A model generated the notes under the pieces. The model was not told the origin of the DNA and did no database searches. It worked only from the letters and a program-made list of their open reading frames with translations. A stretch of DNA of 64,000 bases, taken from contig NZ_FMAY01000004.1 of the NCBI RefSeq assembly GCF_900094925.1, forward strand, positions 124,001 through 188,000, in the 5' to 3' direction. The DNA comes from Kosakonia oryzendophytica (GTDB lineage: Bacteria; Pseudomonadota; Gammaproteobacteria; Enterobacterales; Enterobacteriaceae). This document shows positions 9,220-18,536 of this stretch, in pieces (the stretch's first letter is position 1; every line of letters starts with the position of its first letter). The position numbers and the translations under genes were made by a program.

Positions 9220-9250
9220 CAGGCCCGGTAAGCGAAGCGCCACCGGGCGA
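9220..9250. repeat. REP-like hairpin between the aldo/keto reductase and GH1 operon
   Basis: GCCCGGTAAGCG at about 9224-9235 and CGCCACCGGGC at about 9239-9249 form a GC-rich hairpin of the common enterobacterial GCCCGGT...ACCGGGC type. It lies just beyond the 3' end of the aldo/keto reductase gene and may stabilise or end that transcript. The remaining part of the gap (9103-9219) holds no recognised gene and presumably includes the promoter of the glucosidase operon. Confidence 0.6.
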
Positions 9251-9266
9251 CTGTAAAGGGTATAAC

Positions 9267-10307
9267 TTACTGTTGTTTCAATTGATTACGACGGTATTCC
9301 CCCTGACGCTCCAGCATCCAGCCGGGGTATTCGCGTGGCAGTGCGCTCACAGCATCCAACTGTTGCAATTCGTCGTCGCTCAGGCGAACAGCAGTAGCGG
9401 CAATGTTGTCATCCAGTTGCGCTTCACGTTTCGCGCCAATGATCACACTGCTCACCACCGGCTGGTGCAGCAACCAGGCGAGTGCGATTTGCGCCACGGA
9501 TACCCCTTTGCTGTCGGCAATAGTGCGCATCACATCCACACAATCGAAAGCCCGGTCTTTATTCACCGGCGGGAAATCAAACGTCAGGCGGCGACTCCCC
9601 GCTTCGCCCTGACCATCACGACTGTATTTGCCGCTCAGTAAACCGCCGGCCAGCGGGCTCCAGACCATCAGCCCCACGCCTTCGCTTTGCATCATCGGCA
9701 CCAGTTCGCGCTCCAGATCGCGCCCGGCGATGGTGTAATAGGCCTGTAGCGAGGCAAAACGCGCCAGCCCCAACCGTTCTGAAATACCGAGCGCTTTGGC
9801 GATTTGCCACGCCGCCCAGTTCGACACACCGATATAGCGCACATGCCCGTGCTGCACCAGATTGTCCAGCGCGGCGAGTGTTTCCTCCATCGGCGTGGCA
9901 GGGTCAAAACCGTGTAACTGATAGAGATCGATATGGTCCAGCTGCATACGGCGCAGGCTCTCTTTCACGCTGTGAATAATGTGATAACGAGAGCTACCCC
10001 GCGAGTTCACCCCGGCGGTGCCCGTTTCACCGAACACTTTGGTGGCGACAATGACATTTTCACGCGGCACTTTCAGGTTCTTCAGCGCCTGCCCGGTGAT
10101 CTCTTCTGAACGCCCGTTCGAGTAAACGTTAGCGGTATCAATAAAGTTAATCCCGGCATCCAGCGCGCGGCCCAGCAGCCTGTCGACTTCCGCTTGCTGC
10201 AACTGGCCAATTTGACCCCACATCCCCTCTTCACCGCCAAAGGTCATGGTGCCGAGGCATAATTCAGAAACAAACAGTCCGGTATTGCCCAGTTTTTTGT
10301 AGCGCAT
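9267..10307 (-). CDS. Aldo/keto reductase
   Basis: 346 residues, a soluble NADPH-dependent oxidoreductase of the AKR (beta/alpha)8 fold. The catalytic tetrad is visible: Asp and Tyr in FIDTANVYSNGRSEE, Lys in VIVATKVFG and His in LYQLHGFDP. The cofactor-binding end reads SSVIIGAKREAQLDDN. Members of this group reduce a range of aldehydes and ketones; the natural substrate is unknown. It lies alone on the minus strand, downstream of the efflux operon, with about 100 bp on the 5' side for its own promoter. It is not found at this place in E. coli K-12. Confidence 0.93.
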   Translation of the reverse strand: MRYKKLGNTGLFVSELCLGTMTFGGEEGMWGQIGQLQQAEVDRLLGRALDAGINFIDTANVYSNGRSEEITGQALKNLKVPRENVIVATKVFGETGTAGVNSRGSSRYHIIHSVKESLRRMQLDHIDLYQLHGFDPATPMEETLAALDNLVQHGHVRYIGVSNWAAWQIAKALGISERLGLARFASLQAYYTIAGRDLERELVPMMQSEGVGLMVWSPLAGGLLSGKYSRDGQGEAGSRRLTFDFPPVNKDRAFDCVDVMRTIADSKGVSVAQIALAWLLHQPVVSSVIIGAKREAQLDDNIAATAVRLSDDELQQLDAVSALPREYPGWMLERQGEYRRNQLKQQ

Positions 10308-10407
10308 GTTGGCGTCTCCTCATCTGTTAGTTGACGCAGACAGTTATACGCAATCCCCCGTGGCGGCGAATGTGAGGATCCTGCCTGTTTCTTGCCCAAT
10401 TCTCTGA

Positions 10408-11928
10408 TTATCCGCGAGGCGCATCGCCAAACACAGGATAATCAGGGAGTTGCACATTTTGATAGGGTTCCCAGCCGCCACCTAACGCTTTGTAGAGCGC
10501 CACCAGGTCAAGGCTGCTCTGCACCCGCGCCTGTTCGCGCTGTTGGCTGGCCTGCGCCAGTTGGCGCTGAGCGTCCAGCACATCAATAAAGCTGGCGAGC
10601 CCCTGACGATAACTGTCGCTGGCCAGTGAGAACGCGTTTTGCAACGCGTTGATGGTTTTATCCAGTCCGGCCTCACGCTGCTGATCGGTGCGATAGCTAA
10701 CCAGCGCGTTTTCCACATCGCCCAACGCTGTCAGCACCGTTTGACGATAATTCAGCACCGCCGCGCCCTGCTGCGCTCGGGCCAGTTTGACACTGGAGAC
10801 CAGACGACCGCCCTGGAAAATCGGGATCGAGACCTGCGGACCAAAGCTGTAGAAGTGACTGCTCCAGTCGGTCAGCCAGTTGGTTTCGCTATTACGCAGG
10901 CCAAACTGGCCGCTCAGACTGAGGCTGGGGAACAGTTGCGCAACCGACACGCCAATCTGCGCCGTGGCGGCGTGCAGGCTGGCTTCCGCTTCCCGCACAT
11001 CCGGACGACGTCGTGCCAGCGTGGACGGAATGCCGGTCGGTACACTGTCCGGCAATGCCGGTAAGGGCTGAGGGTTACGCAATTCGCTATCCAGCGCGCC
11101 AGGTGGTTTACCAAGAAGGATCGCCAGCGCATTCATCGCCTGCCGTTCCTGCGCCTGGTATTGCGGAAGCTGCGCTTCAAGATTGCCGACCTGGGCGCGG
11201 GCATTTTCCACATCCAGTTGCGGCGACAGGCCGCCTTTCTGCCGGTTATCGGTCAGTTCGAACGTTTGTTGCGCACTGTCGATCTGGGTTTGTAGCGTGG
11301 CAATAATGCGTTGCGCGCCGCGCAGTTGCAGCCACGTGCGCGCCACTTCTGCCTCCAGCGAAACCAGCGCATCATTACGTTGTTCAATCGCTTGTTGCTG
11401 CTGCGCCTGTGCGCTTTCCACCTGGCGGCGCACTTTGCCCCACAGATCCAGTTCCCACTGCGCATCAAAACTGCCCTGGTACAGATTCACCGGCTGGGTT
11501 AATGCGCCCAATGCACTGGTAATGGCCGGGTCCGCATCCTGCAATTGCCCTTCCACATTATGGGATTTCAGCTCCCCTTCAATGCCCAACTGCTGACGGG
11601 TGGCTTTCAGCGTGCCGTTGACCGAGGGCAGAAACGCGCCGCCAGCCTGATTAGTTTGCTCACGCGCCCCCGCAATACGCAGTACCGTCTGCTGGAGCGA
11701 CAGATTCCCGGCGATCGCCCGTTCAATCAGACTGTTCAGCTGTGGCGAGCGGAACGTGGTCCACCAGCGGGGATTGATTGCCTGCGCAGAGGGTTGCGAG
11801 CCGACCGACGCATCCCCCGGATCGTGCCAACGTGCCGGGGTTTGTGGCCTCGCGGCCTGGTAATCCGGCCCTACAGCACAACCTGTAAGCCAGACAGAGA
11901 GAAAGAGTACGCAAAGACGTCCCGGCAT
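10408..11928 (-). CDS. Outer-membrane efflux lipoprotein (TolC/NodT family)
   Basis: 506 residues. A short signal peptide ends in the lipobox LTGC, so the mature protein is a lipoprotein, and the following CAVGPDYQAARPQTPARW is typical of NodT-type outer-membrane factors. Two OEP domains with long coiled helices follow (for example AQQQQAIEQRNDALVSLEAEVARTW). It should form the trimeric outer-membrane exit duct for the EmrA/EmrB-like pair encoded just upstream. The ATG at 11928 lies 2 bp after the emrB-like stop, so the genes are coupled; the longer frame to 11982 would place residues before the signal peptide. Confidence 0.93.
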   Translation of the reverse strand: MPGRLCVLFLSVWLTGCAVGPDYQAARPQTPARWHDPGDASVGSQPSAQAINPRWWTTFRSPQLNSLIERAIAGNLSLQQTVLRIAGAREQTNQAGGAFLPSVNGTLKATRQQLGIEGELKSHNVEGQLQDADPAITSALGALTQPVNLYQGSFDAQWELDLWGKVRRQVESAQAQQQQAIEQRNDALVSLEAEVARTWLQLRGAQRIIATLQTQIDSAQQTFELTDNRQKGGLSPQLDVENARAQVGNLEAQLPQYQAQERQAMNALAILLGKPPGALDSELRNPQPLPALPDSVPTGIPSTLARRRPDVREAEASLHAATAQIGVSVAQLFPSLSLSGQFGLRNSETNWLTDWSSHFYSFGPQVSIPIFQGGRLVSSVKLARAQQGAAVLNYRQTVLTALGDVENALVSYRTDQQREAGLDKTINALQNAFSLASDSYRQGLASFIDVLDAQRQLAQASQQREQARVQSSLDLVALYKALGGGWEPYQNVQLPDYPVFGDAPRG

Positions 11929-11930
11929 AG

Positions 11931-13502
11931 TTAATGTGCTCCTGCGCTGCCTTCGCTTTTGATCGGCGACAGCAATAAACAAAAGGGGATCAGTAACAGC
12001 GCCACCACACTCAGCAGCGTGAAGACATCGATATAGGCCAGAAACCGCGCCTGGGCGATCATGGCTTTGTACATCTGCCCGCTGGCCGTGGAGAGGGGAT
12101 CCCCCGCCAGAGCAGTGAAATTGTGAATAGCCTGCGCCGACGCACGCAATGCCTGCTGGAAGGGTTCGCTAAACGGCGAGGTATGCTCCGCTAAATGCGC
12201 ACTGTGCGCCTGCGCGCGTTCGGTGATCGCTGCCGTCGACAACGAAATGCCTACCGAACCTGCGACATTGCGGAACATCGTGAACAGCGCGGCGGCATCG
12301 GCATTGAGCTGGCGCGGGATAGTAATAAACGCAATGGTCGTGAGCGGCACGAACAAAAATCCCAGACCAATAGACTGCGCGCTGCGAAACAGCATCAGCG
12401 TTTCGAAGTCGATATCCGGCGTTAAGGTGCGTGACCACCAGAACGAAGCCGCCAGGCAAAAGAAACCAAAAGCAATGATCCAGCGCGTTTGCACCACTGG
12501 CATCAGCTTGAGCACCAGCGGAATGGTCAACACAATTAACACCGCGCCAGGCGAAAGCACCAGCCCGGACCATGTCGCGGTATAGCCGAGATCTTGCTGA
12601 GCCAGCTGCGGGATCACCACCGAACTGCCATAGAGGATCATCGCCATACCCGCCATCAGCAAGCTGGAGATCGCGAAGTTTTTATCCGCCATTGTGCGCA
12701 AATCCACCACCGGTTTTTTGGCATACAGCAACCAGTAAATGGCCCCGACAATACCGACTGCCGTCAGCACGGCAAAGATGCGGGTAAAGTCAGAGTTGAA
12801 CCAGTCCTCATCTTCACCGCGATCGAGCATCACTTGCAAACAGCCCAGCCCAAGGGCAATAAGCCCAATACCCGGCCAGTCGATGGTCAGTTTCTGCTTC
12901 GATTTACGTTCCCACGGTGGATCTTCCAGTAACTGATAAATCGCCAGCACGGTCACAATGCCGACCGGAATATTGATAAAAAACACCCAGCGCCAGGAGT
13001 AGTTGTCAGTGATCCAGCCGCCCAAGGTCGGTCCCATCACCGGAGCGACAATAATGGCGATAGACGAGAGGCCGAAAGCTTTACCGCGATCCTCCGGTTT
13101 AAAATAATCCAGCAGGACCGATTGCTGCGTCGGTTGCAGCCCTCCGCCGAAAAAGCCCTGCAGAATGCGAAACAGGATGATCTGCCACAGTTCCGTGGCG
13201 ATCCCGCACAGAAACGAGCAGAGGGTAAACATCACAATACAGATCAGAAAGAACTGCTTGCGACCAAACACGCGGCTCAGAAAAGCCGAAATCGGCAACA
13301 CGATGCCGTTCGCCACAAGATAACTGGTGAGCACCCATGTTGATTCGTCATAGCTGGCGGAGAGTGACCCGGCAACATGCGGCAGCGCCACGTTGACAAT
13401 AGTGGTGTCGAGGATCTCCATAAACACCGCAAGGGTGACCACCCACGCCACCGCCCACGGGTTGCTGGCCGGTCGCCAGTTATCGTGGCTGTGATCGGTC
13501 AT
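11931..13502 (-). CDS. EmrB-like DHA2 family multidrug efflux MFS transporter
   Basis: 523 residues with 14 predicted membrane helices. It carries DHA2 signatures: MEILDTTIVNVALPHVAGSL in the first helix, SRVFGRKQFFLICIVMF (motif A loop) and GFFGGGLQPTQQSVLLDYF. It is a proton-driven inner-membrane drug exporter that works with an EmrA-type adaptor and an outer-membrane factor. Both partners flank it: the emrA-like gene overlaps its start by 4 bp (ATGA) and the outer-membrane gene begins 2 bp after its stop. The set is a complete tripartite pump operon, separate from the E. coli emrAB/emrKY loci. Substrate unknown. Confidence 0.94.
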   Translation of the reverse strand: MTDHSHDNWRPASNPWAVAWVVTLAVFMEILDTTIVNVALPHVAGSLSASYDESTWVLTSYLVANGIVLPISAFLSRVFGRKQFFLICIVMFTLCSFLCGIATELWQIILFRILQGFFGGGLQPTQQSVLLDYFKPEDRGKAFGLSSIAIIVAPVMGPTLGGWITDNYSWRWVFFINIPVGIVTVLAIYQLLEDPPWERKSKQKLTIDWPGIGLIALGLGCLQVMLDRGEDEDWFNSDFTRIFAVLTAVGIVGAIYWLLYAKKPVVDLRTMADKNFAISSLLMAGMAMILYGSSVVIPQLAQQDLGYTATWSGLVLSPGAVLIVLTIPLVLKLMPVVQTRWIIAFGFFCLAASFWWSRTLTPDIDFETLMLFRSAQSIGLGFLFVPLTTIAFITIPRQLNADAAALFTMFRNVAGSVGISLSTAAITERAQAHSAHLAEHTSPFSEPFQQALRASAQAIHNFTALAGDPLSTASGQMYKAMIAQARFLAYIDVFTLLSVVALLLIPFCLLLSPIKSEGSAGAH

Positions 13503-14602
13503 TCCAGCGTCACCTTCGGTTCAACGGAGAGGCCCAGCGGCAGCGGTTTATTTGCATCCAGTCCTTTATCAATGACGATTTTCACCGGTACGCGCTGCAC
13601 GATTTTGACAAAGTTACCGGTGGCGTTTTCCGACGGGAACGCGGCGAATTTCGATCCGCTGCCCTGCTGGATGCTGTCGATATGCCCCTCCAACACCATA
13701 TCCGGCCAGGCATCCACTTTGACACTCACTTTGTTACCCGGACGCATACGCGCCAGTTGCGACTCTTTAAAGTTCGCCACCACCCATACGTCTGGTGAAA
13801 CCAGCGAAAACAGCGCGGTGCCTGCCTGTACCAGCGTACCGTTTTGCACATTGCGTTTGGTGATAAAGCCGTCGAACGGCGCGCGCACTTCCGTCCACGA
13901 CAGATTGAGCGTAGCGGTTTCTAACTGCGCTTTGGCCTGTTCAACTTGCTGCTGGCGGGCTTCGACATTGGTTTCCTGCTGGCGGATCTGCAACTGCACC
14001 TGTTCCGCCACTTCCAGCTGTGCCTGAGCGCTGGCGAGTTGCGCCTGCGCACTGCGTAACTGGGCGTTGGCGCTATCGATGTTCTGTTGCGTAGTTGCCC
14101 GGGGATCGACGCCGCGCTGGCGACGATACGCCGCTTCGGCGTTCGCCAGGTCAGCTTTGGCTTTCAGCACCTGAGCACGAGCTTCATCACGCTGCGCCGG
14201 GTACTGCACTTTTGACAGCGCCAGTTGCGCCTCTGATTGATGTAACTGCGCCGTTGCCAGACCCAGTTGCGCCTGCGCCTGGTCGCGCTGGGCTTTTGCA
14301 TCACGAGGATCGATGACCACCAGCAGGTCGCCCTTTTTCACCCGCTGATTATCTTTCACCCGCAGTTCGGTGACATAGCCCGCGACTTTCGGCGCAACGG
14401 TTACCGCATCGCCATCGGTAAAAGCATCATCGGTCGTTTCTTCATTGCGGGTTAACAACCACCATACCAGCGCAACAATCACCATGACGCCAACCACAAT
14501 GGCGAGAATGATCAAGGGCTTCTTTCCGGGGCGTTTACGTGCGTTGTTATCGTCTTTGTCATTGTCCTGAACGGCGTCAGGATGCGTTGTGTTTTCTGCC
14601 AT
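13499..14602 (-). CDS. EmrA-like HlyD-family membrane fusion protein
   Basis: 367 residues. A cytoplasmic N-terminal stretch is rich in D, N and K, and one membrane anchor follows at about residues 30-50 (PLIILAIVVGVMVIVALVWW). Next come a biotinyl-lipoyl half motif (VAPKVAGYVTELRVKDNQRVKKGDLL), a long alanine/glutamine-rich coiled coil (about 95-215) and the second lipoyl half with RAPFDGFITKRNVQNG. It bridges the EmrB-like transporter and the outer-membrane lipoprotein. It is the first gene of the pump operon. Confidence 0.94.
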   Translation of the reverse strand: MAENTTHPDAVQDNDKDDNNARKRPGKKPLIILAIVVGVMVIVALVWWLLTRNEETTDDAFTDGDAVTVAPKVAGYVTELRVKDNQRVKKGDLLVVIDPRDAKAQRDQAQAQLGLATAQLHQSEAQLALSKVQYPAQRDEARAQVLKAKADLANAEAAYRRQRGVDPRATTQQNIDSANAQLRSAQAQLASAQAQLEVAEQVQLQIRQQETNVEARQQQVEQAKAQLETATLNLSWTEVRAPFDGFITKRNVQNGTLVQAGTALFSLVSPDVWVVANFKESQLARMRPGNKVSVKVDAWPDMVLEGHIDSIQQGSGSKFAAFPSENATGNFVKIVQRVPVKIVIDKGLDANKPLPLGLSVEPKVTLE

Positions 14603-14623
14603 AGTATCGCAACAGTCCTGTCA

Positions 14624-14652
14624 GGTAACGGCGCCAGGGGTGCGCCGTTACC
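14624..14652. terminator. Perfect 11-bp inverted repeat between ybiR and the efflux operon
   Basis: GGTAACGGCGC (14624-14634) and GCGCCGTTACC (14642-14652) form a perfect stem with a 7-base loop. It lies after the ybiR stop and before the emrA-like start, both on the minus strand. There is no T-run on the minus-strand side, so it may be a weak terminator for mntR-ybiR, or it may be an operator for the efflux genes, which have no regulator beside them. Confidence 0.45.
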
Positions 14653-14703
14653 TAAAGTTAGGCGGTTGCTATACATTTGCCAGGATAAACTGACAAATCA
14701 GCA

Positions 14704-15813
14704 CTATCTGAATAAGAATAATCCGTAGCCGACCAGCGCGGCCCACAGCAGCATAGGGAGGGAATAGAGATGGAAGCGCCACCAAATACGGCGGTCATTT
14801 GCCATCCGTAAAGCAATCAGATTGGCCAGTGATCCAGGCAATAAACCGAAGCCACCCACATTCACCGCCCAGGCCAGTAAGGTGTCTGGCGGCACATAGT
14901 TGAGCAGCAAAATGGTGGCAGGTACGTTACTGATAAACTGCGACAGGCCAATCGCCGTTAACCACAATCCCGGTGACGAAAGCTGACTGGCGCTGGTGAG
15001 CACACTGTGCAGCGCAGGGAGCTGGATCAACAAATGCACATCAATAAACATGGCGATAAACACCAGTAGCAGTGTCCAGTCCACACTTAGCACGACCCGG
15101 CGCGCCAGCAACAAGAATCCTGCCGCGACCAGCACCAGCCCCCACAGCTCCTGCTTCAGCTCCAGTGCGGTAATAAAGATGAGATAAAAACCGAGGCAGC
15201 TCCATACCAGTTTTGGCTGCCAGTCCGCCGTTTTGCTGCCACTATGGTAGTTCAGCGCTTTTGCGGAAAAACAGAACCAGCACAGCGCCAGCAGGGTCAC
15301 CATCATCGCCAGCGCCAATGGCGTCATCTGCCAGATAAAGGCCGGGAAAGAGAGCCCGGAACGGCCCCAGATCAGAATATTTTGCGGGTTGCCAATCGGG
15401 GTCAACAACGATCCAGCGTTAACCGCCAGTGCTTCAAAAATGATCAGTCTGTTGACCGGGATCTCACACAGCTTTTTTAGCGTGATGGTCAGTGGGACGA
15501 CGATAAACAACGCGACATCATTGGTCAGAAAGGTGGAGAGCAGCGCGGCCGCCAGCACCATAAACATGGCCAGCCGCCGCTCCGTATGAAAACGGCGCAC
15601 CATTCGCCGCCCAATCACATCAAAATAACCGCTCAACTCCACCCCTTTGGTCAGCAACATTAAACCGCTAAGGGTGATAATCGTGTGCCAGTCAATGGCG
15701 CCAGGCCAGTTTTTTGGCGCAAAGGGAACGGCAAAACAGAGCGCAATGCCAATGACGAGTAAGAGGTGTAAAAAGCGGTCACGCGCCAGAGCGCGGAAAA
15801 ACGGCATGTTCAT
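14704..15813 (-). CDS. ybiR: Putative inner-membrane transporter YbiR (ion transporter superfamily)
   Basis: 369 residues, about ten membrane helices, closely similar to E. coli YbiR ([62 protein letters not shown]). It belongs to the ArsB/NhaD-like superfamily, whose members move anions or exchange sodium; the substrate of YbiR is not established. The ATG overlaps the mntR stop as ATGA (15810-15813), so it is co-transcribed with the manganese regulator, which hints at a link to metal balance. Confidence 0.93.
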   Translation of the reverse strand: MNMPFFRALARDRFLHLLLVIGIALCFAVPFAPKNWPGAIDWHTIITLSGLMLLTKGVELSGYFDVIGRRMVRRFHTERRLAMFMVLAAALLSTFLTNDVALFIVVPLTITLKKLCEIPVNRLIIFEALAVNAGSLLTPIGNPQNILIWGRSGLSFPAFIWQMTPLALAMMVTLLALCWFCFSAKALNYHSGSKTADWQPKLVWSCLGFYLIFITALELKQELWGLVLVAAGFLLLARRVVLSVDWTLLLVFIAMFIDVHLLIQLPALHSVLTSASQLSSPGLWLTAIGLSQFISNVPATILLLNYVPPDTLLAWAVNVGGFGLLPGSLANLIALRMANDRRIWWRFHLYSLPMLLWAALVGYGLFLFR

Positions 15814-16280
15814 TCAGGGGATTGCTCATGTTGCAGCGTAAAGCGGCGGAAACAGTCGAGTGTTTCCTGGCTGACGTGGTGTTCCATGCCTTCGGCATCG
15901 CGGCGAGCGATCTCCGGGCTAACCCCGAGCACCAGTAAAAAACTTTCAACAATTTGGTGGCGTTCGCGGCTCTCTTGCGCCAGTTTTTCCCCTTCAGGGG
16001 TGAGGAACACGCCGCGCCAGGGAATCTGCTCAATCAGACCCACCGTCGCCAGCCTTTTCAGCATCTTGGCGACAGTGGGCTGCGAGACGCCAAGACGCGC
16101 CGCCATATCCACCTGGCGGGCTTCGCCCACTTCGCGGATCAAATCAGAAATCAGTTCGACATAGTCGTCAATCAGCTCACGGCGGTGCGCTTCGCGTACC
16201 TGGCGAAAGCCTTCAACATGTTCTTCAACATTTACCAGCGTCACTTTTTTTATTGTTTGCTTACCTGCGCGACGATTCAT
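15810..16280 (-). CDS. mntR: Manganese-dependent transcriptional regulator MntR
   Basis: 156 residues of the DtxR/MntR family. An N-terminal winged helix ([29 protein letters not shown]) is followed by the metal-binding and dimer domain ([31 protein letters not shown], with the His/Glu metal ligands). It senses Mn(II) and controls uptake, export and mntS. The frame is open to 16427, but the ATG at 16280 gives the N-terminus [14 protein letters not shown], equivalent to E. coli MSRRAGTPTAKKVT. It is divergent from mntS, with an MntR-box-like palindrome in between, and is followed by the overlapping ybiR. Confidence 0.96.
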   Translation of the reverse strand: MNRRAGKQTIKKVTLVNVEEHVEGFRQVREAHRRELIDDYVELISDLIREVGEARQVDMAARLGVSQPTVAKMLKRLATVGLIEQIPWRGVFLTPEGEKLAQESRERHQIVESFLLVLGVSPEIARRDAEGMEHHVSQETLDCFRRFTLQHEQSPE

Positions 16281-16390
16281 TGTGCTTCCTCTGACAGTGT
16301 GACGCCTGTGCAGCATCATATAAGAGAAGCGCCATTGTAAACCATCCGTGAACCAGCACAAAAAATTAACGTAATAGCCATAGCTATACA

Positions 16391-16408
16391 ACATAGCCTG
16401 TGCTATAT
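16391..16408. promoter_or_regulatory. MntR box upstream of mntS / mntR
   Basis: ACATAGCCTGTGCTATAT contains the palindrome ATAGC-CTGT-GCTAT (16393-16406). It resembles the enterobacterial MntR operator, in which AACATAGC and GCTATGTT halves flank a few bases. It lies about 60 bp before the mntS ATG and about 110 bp before the mntR ATG, fitting manganese-dependent repression of mntS as in E. coli. Confidence 0.75.
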
Positions 16409-16467
16409 CTGTATGTAATGTACTCACCTTTCATGGATGGAGAGGGGACAAACGTAAGGAGGAGAAG

Positions 16468-16599
16468 ATGAATGAGTTCAAGAGGTGTATGCGCGTGTTT
16501 AGTCACTCTCCCTTTAAAGTGCGTTTAATGCTGTTGAATATGCTGTGCGATATGATTAACGGCAAACCGCAGCAAAACAACGATAACCCTTCACACTAA
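16468..16599 (+). CDS. mntS: Small manganese-homeostasis protein MntS
   Basis: A 43-codon gene. Its product begins MNEFKRCMRVFSHSPFKVRL and matches E. coli MntS (42 residues) almost residue for residue over the first 35, then ends in a variable polar tail (PQQNNDNPSH). In E. coli, MntS raises the intracellular Mn(II) level, apparently by restraining the MntP exporter. A strong Shine-Dalgarno (AAGGAGGAG) precedes the ATG, an MntR box lies upstream and a hairpin terminator follows directly. It is diverged from mntR. Confidence 0.95.
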   Translation: MNEFKRCMRVFSHSPFKVRLMLLNMLCDMINGKPQQNNDNPSH

Positions 16600-16600
16600 T

Positions 16601-16629
16601 GCGGCGTCGCGGTACGCCGCTTCATTTTT
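16601..16629 (+). terminator. Rho-independent terminator of mntS
   Basis: GCGGCGT (16601-16607) and ACGCCGC (16614-16620) form a stem with loop CGCGGT, followed by TTCATTTTT. It begins 2 bp after the mntS stop. Confidence 0.8.
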
Positions 16630-16879
16630 CTGTCACAATTCCCCGTCATACTGGCTAATTCATCTAAAAATCCGGGTATTTTTGCTGGATTTGCAATCAT
16701 TCTCTCAAAACAACCGCTTAGCGGGTGTTGACCTTCTTAGTGCCTCGCTTTATCTTTGCGCTGCCCTGCACAAATTGCGGCTCGCAGATGCGGACCCCCT
16801 CCCCTCTTCACGCGCACTGTCCGGCAGGTTTTGACCCTTACGCCAGGGTGAGCACATGGCGTTTTCGCGATAGTCATCA
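16630..16879. other. mntS-opgE intergenic region
   Basis: About 250 bp with no credible open frame. It should hold the promoter of opgE, but no -35/-10 pair is clear enough to name. An AT-rich part (16660-16720) is followed by a C-rich part (16790-16830). Confidence 0.4.
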
Positions 16880-18469
16880 ATGAGCCTAATTCTTAAAGAA
16901 TCCGTTACGTTCCGTAGTCATACGATTAACCCGTGGACGGGTTTCTATTTTCTCCAGTCAATGGTGATCAATTCTGCTCTTGGTTACGAATTTAGTGTGT
17001 TGTACGCGGTCGTCTTTACCTGCGCTTTGCTGGTACTGTGGCGTCATGCCCCACGCGCGCAGAAAATATTCATCGGCATTACCTCGCTGGTTGCCGCGTG
17101 CTATTTCCCGTTTGGCCAGGCGTATGGCGCACCAAACTTTAATACCCTGCTGGCGCTGCACTCGACCAATATGGAAGAGTCGACGGAAATTCTGACTATC
17201 TTTCCGTGGTATCACTACGCCATTGGCGTATTTATTTTCGCGCTCGGTATCGTTTCGCTGCGCCGCCGGGTGACCACACCCTCAACACCGTGGCTGAAAT
17301 GGGACACGATGGGCGTTATTTTTTGCGTCGGCTCCTACTTTATCGGCCCGGTGCAAAACCACTTTCATGGCTTCGAGTTTCGCTTATACGATACCGGCGT
17401 TCCGGTGTTGCGCTTTGTGCGCGATGTAGCGGTAAACAACTACGAAGTTGTGAAAGAGCAGGAGAACATGGCGCAACTCTCGCGCATGAAAGACACCTGG
17501 AATGTGCTGGCGGTAAAACCGAAATACCATACCTATGTTGTGGTGATTGGCGAAAGCGTGCGCCGTGACGCTATGGGCGCTTTTGGCGGCCACTGGAACA
17601 ACACCCCTTTCGCCAGTCAGGTGAATGGCAACCTGTTCATGGATTACATCTCAGCCAGCGGTTCAACGCAAAAATCCCTCGGTCTGACATTAAACCGCGT
17701 GGTGAATGGCGAGCCCCAGTATCAGGATAACTTTGTTACGCTGGCGAACCGCGCGGGTTTCCAGACCTGGTGGTTCTCGAACCAGGGTCAGATTGGCGAA
17801 TATGACACCGCCATTGCCAGCATCGCGAAACGCGCCGATGAGGTGCAATTCCTGAAAAACGGTGATTTTGAAGCAAACAAAAACGCCCGTGACGAAGATC
17901 TGCTGAAGATGACCGCGCAGGTCTTTTCAACTGCCCGCAAACAACCGCAACTGATTGTGCTGCATCTGATGGGTTCGCATCCGCAAGCCTGCGACCGCAC
18001 TGGTGGGAAATACAACGAGTTTGTGCAGTCGAAAGAGACTTCCTGCTATCTCTACTCCATTACCCAGACCGATGATCTGCTCGGCAAACTGTACTCACAA
18101 CTGGTGAATACCGGCGACAGTTTCTCTATGGTCTACTTCTCCGATCATGGACTGGCGTTTAAAGAGCGCGGCAAAGAGGTGCAGTATCTGGCGCATGACG
18201 ACCACTTCCAGCAAAACTTCCAGGTGCCATTTATGGTGCTGTCCAGTGATGATAAAACGCATCGGGTGATTAAAGCGCGTCGCTCAGCGAACGACTTTTT
18301 GAGCTTCTTCTCGCAATGGACGGGGATCTCCACCGAGCAGATTAAAAATTCTTACCGTTTTATTTCCGAACAAAAAGCCAGCCCGGCTTACATTACCAAC
18401 TTTAAGTTACAGAAAGTTGACTACAACCATCTGGGCACGGATATCTTCGAAACACGCAGTCGCCGTTAA
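16880..18469 (+). CDS. opgE: Phosphoethanolamine transferase OpgE (YbiP)
   Basis: 529 residues, close to E. coli YbiP/OpgE (527) along the whole length. An N-terminal membrane part of about four helices (to about residue 170) is followed by a periplasmic sulfatase-like domain. VVVIGESVRRDAMGAFGG is the alkaline-phosphatase-fold metal/nucleophile segment; in this family the acceptor residue follows GE (Ser here). YFSDHGLAFKERG and YLAHDDHFQQNFQVPF supply further metal ligands. E. coli OpgE has been reported to add phosphoethanolamine to osmoregulated periplasmic glucans. Single gene, with a bidirectional terminator after it. Confidence 0.93.
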   Translation: MSLILKESVTFRSHTINPWTGFYFLQSMVINSALGYEFSVLYAVVFTCALLVLWRHAPRAQKIFIGITSLVAACYFPFGQAYGAPNFNTLLALHSTNMEESTEILTIFPWYHYAIGVFIFALGIVSLRRRVTTPSTPWLKWDTMGVIFCVGSYFIGPVQNHFHGFEFRLYDTGVPVLRFVRDVAVNNYEVVKEQENMAQLSRMKDTWNVLAVKPKYHTYVVVIGESVRRDAMGAFGGHWNNTPFASQVNGNLFMDYISASGSTQKSLGLTLNRVVNGEPQYQDNFVTLANRAGFQTWWFSNQGQIGEYDTAIASIAKRADEVQFLKNGDFEANKNARDEDLLKMTAQVFSTARKQPQLIVLHLMGSHPQACDRTGGKYNEFVQSKETSCYLYSITQTDDLLGKLYSQLVNTGDSFSMVYFSDHGLAFKERGKEVQYLAHDDHFQQNFQVPFMVLSSDDKTHRVIKARRSANDFLSFFSQWTGISTEQIKNSYRFISEQKASPAYITNFKLQKVDYNHLGTDIFETRSRR

Positions 18470-18490
18470 GCTTTTGCGTTTACTGCAGAC

Positions 18491-18521
18491 AAAAAAAATC
18501 CGCCCAATGGGCGGATTTTTT
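18491..18521. terminator. Bidirectional terminator, opgE / ompX
   Basis: A-rich run, then ATCCGCCC (18498-18505), loop AAT and GGGCGGAT, followed by TTTTT. With A residues on one side and T residues on the other it can end both opgE and the convergent ompX transcript. Confidence 0.92.
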
Positions 18522-18536
18522 ATATCGCCGAAGCGA

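Noticed and set aside
16281-16427. Upstream start for mntR
   Set aside because: The extension crosses the MntR box and promoter; ATG 16280 matches the E. coli N-terminus.
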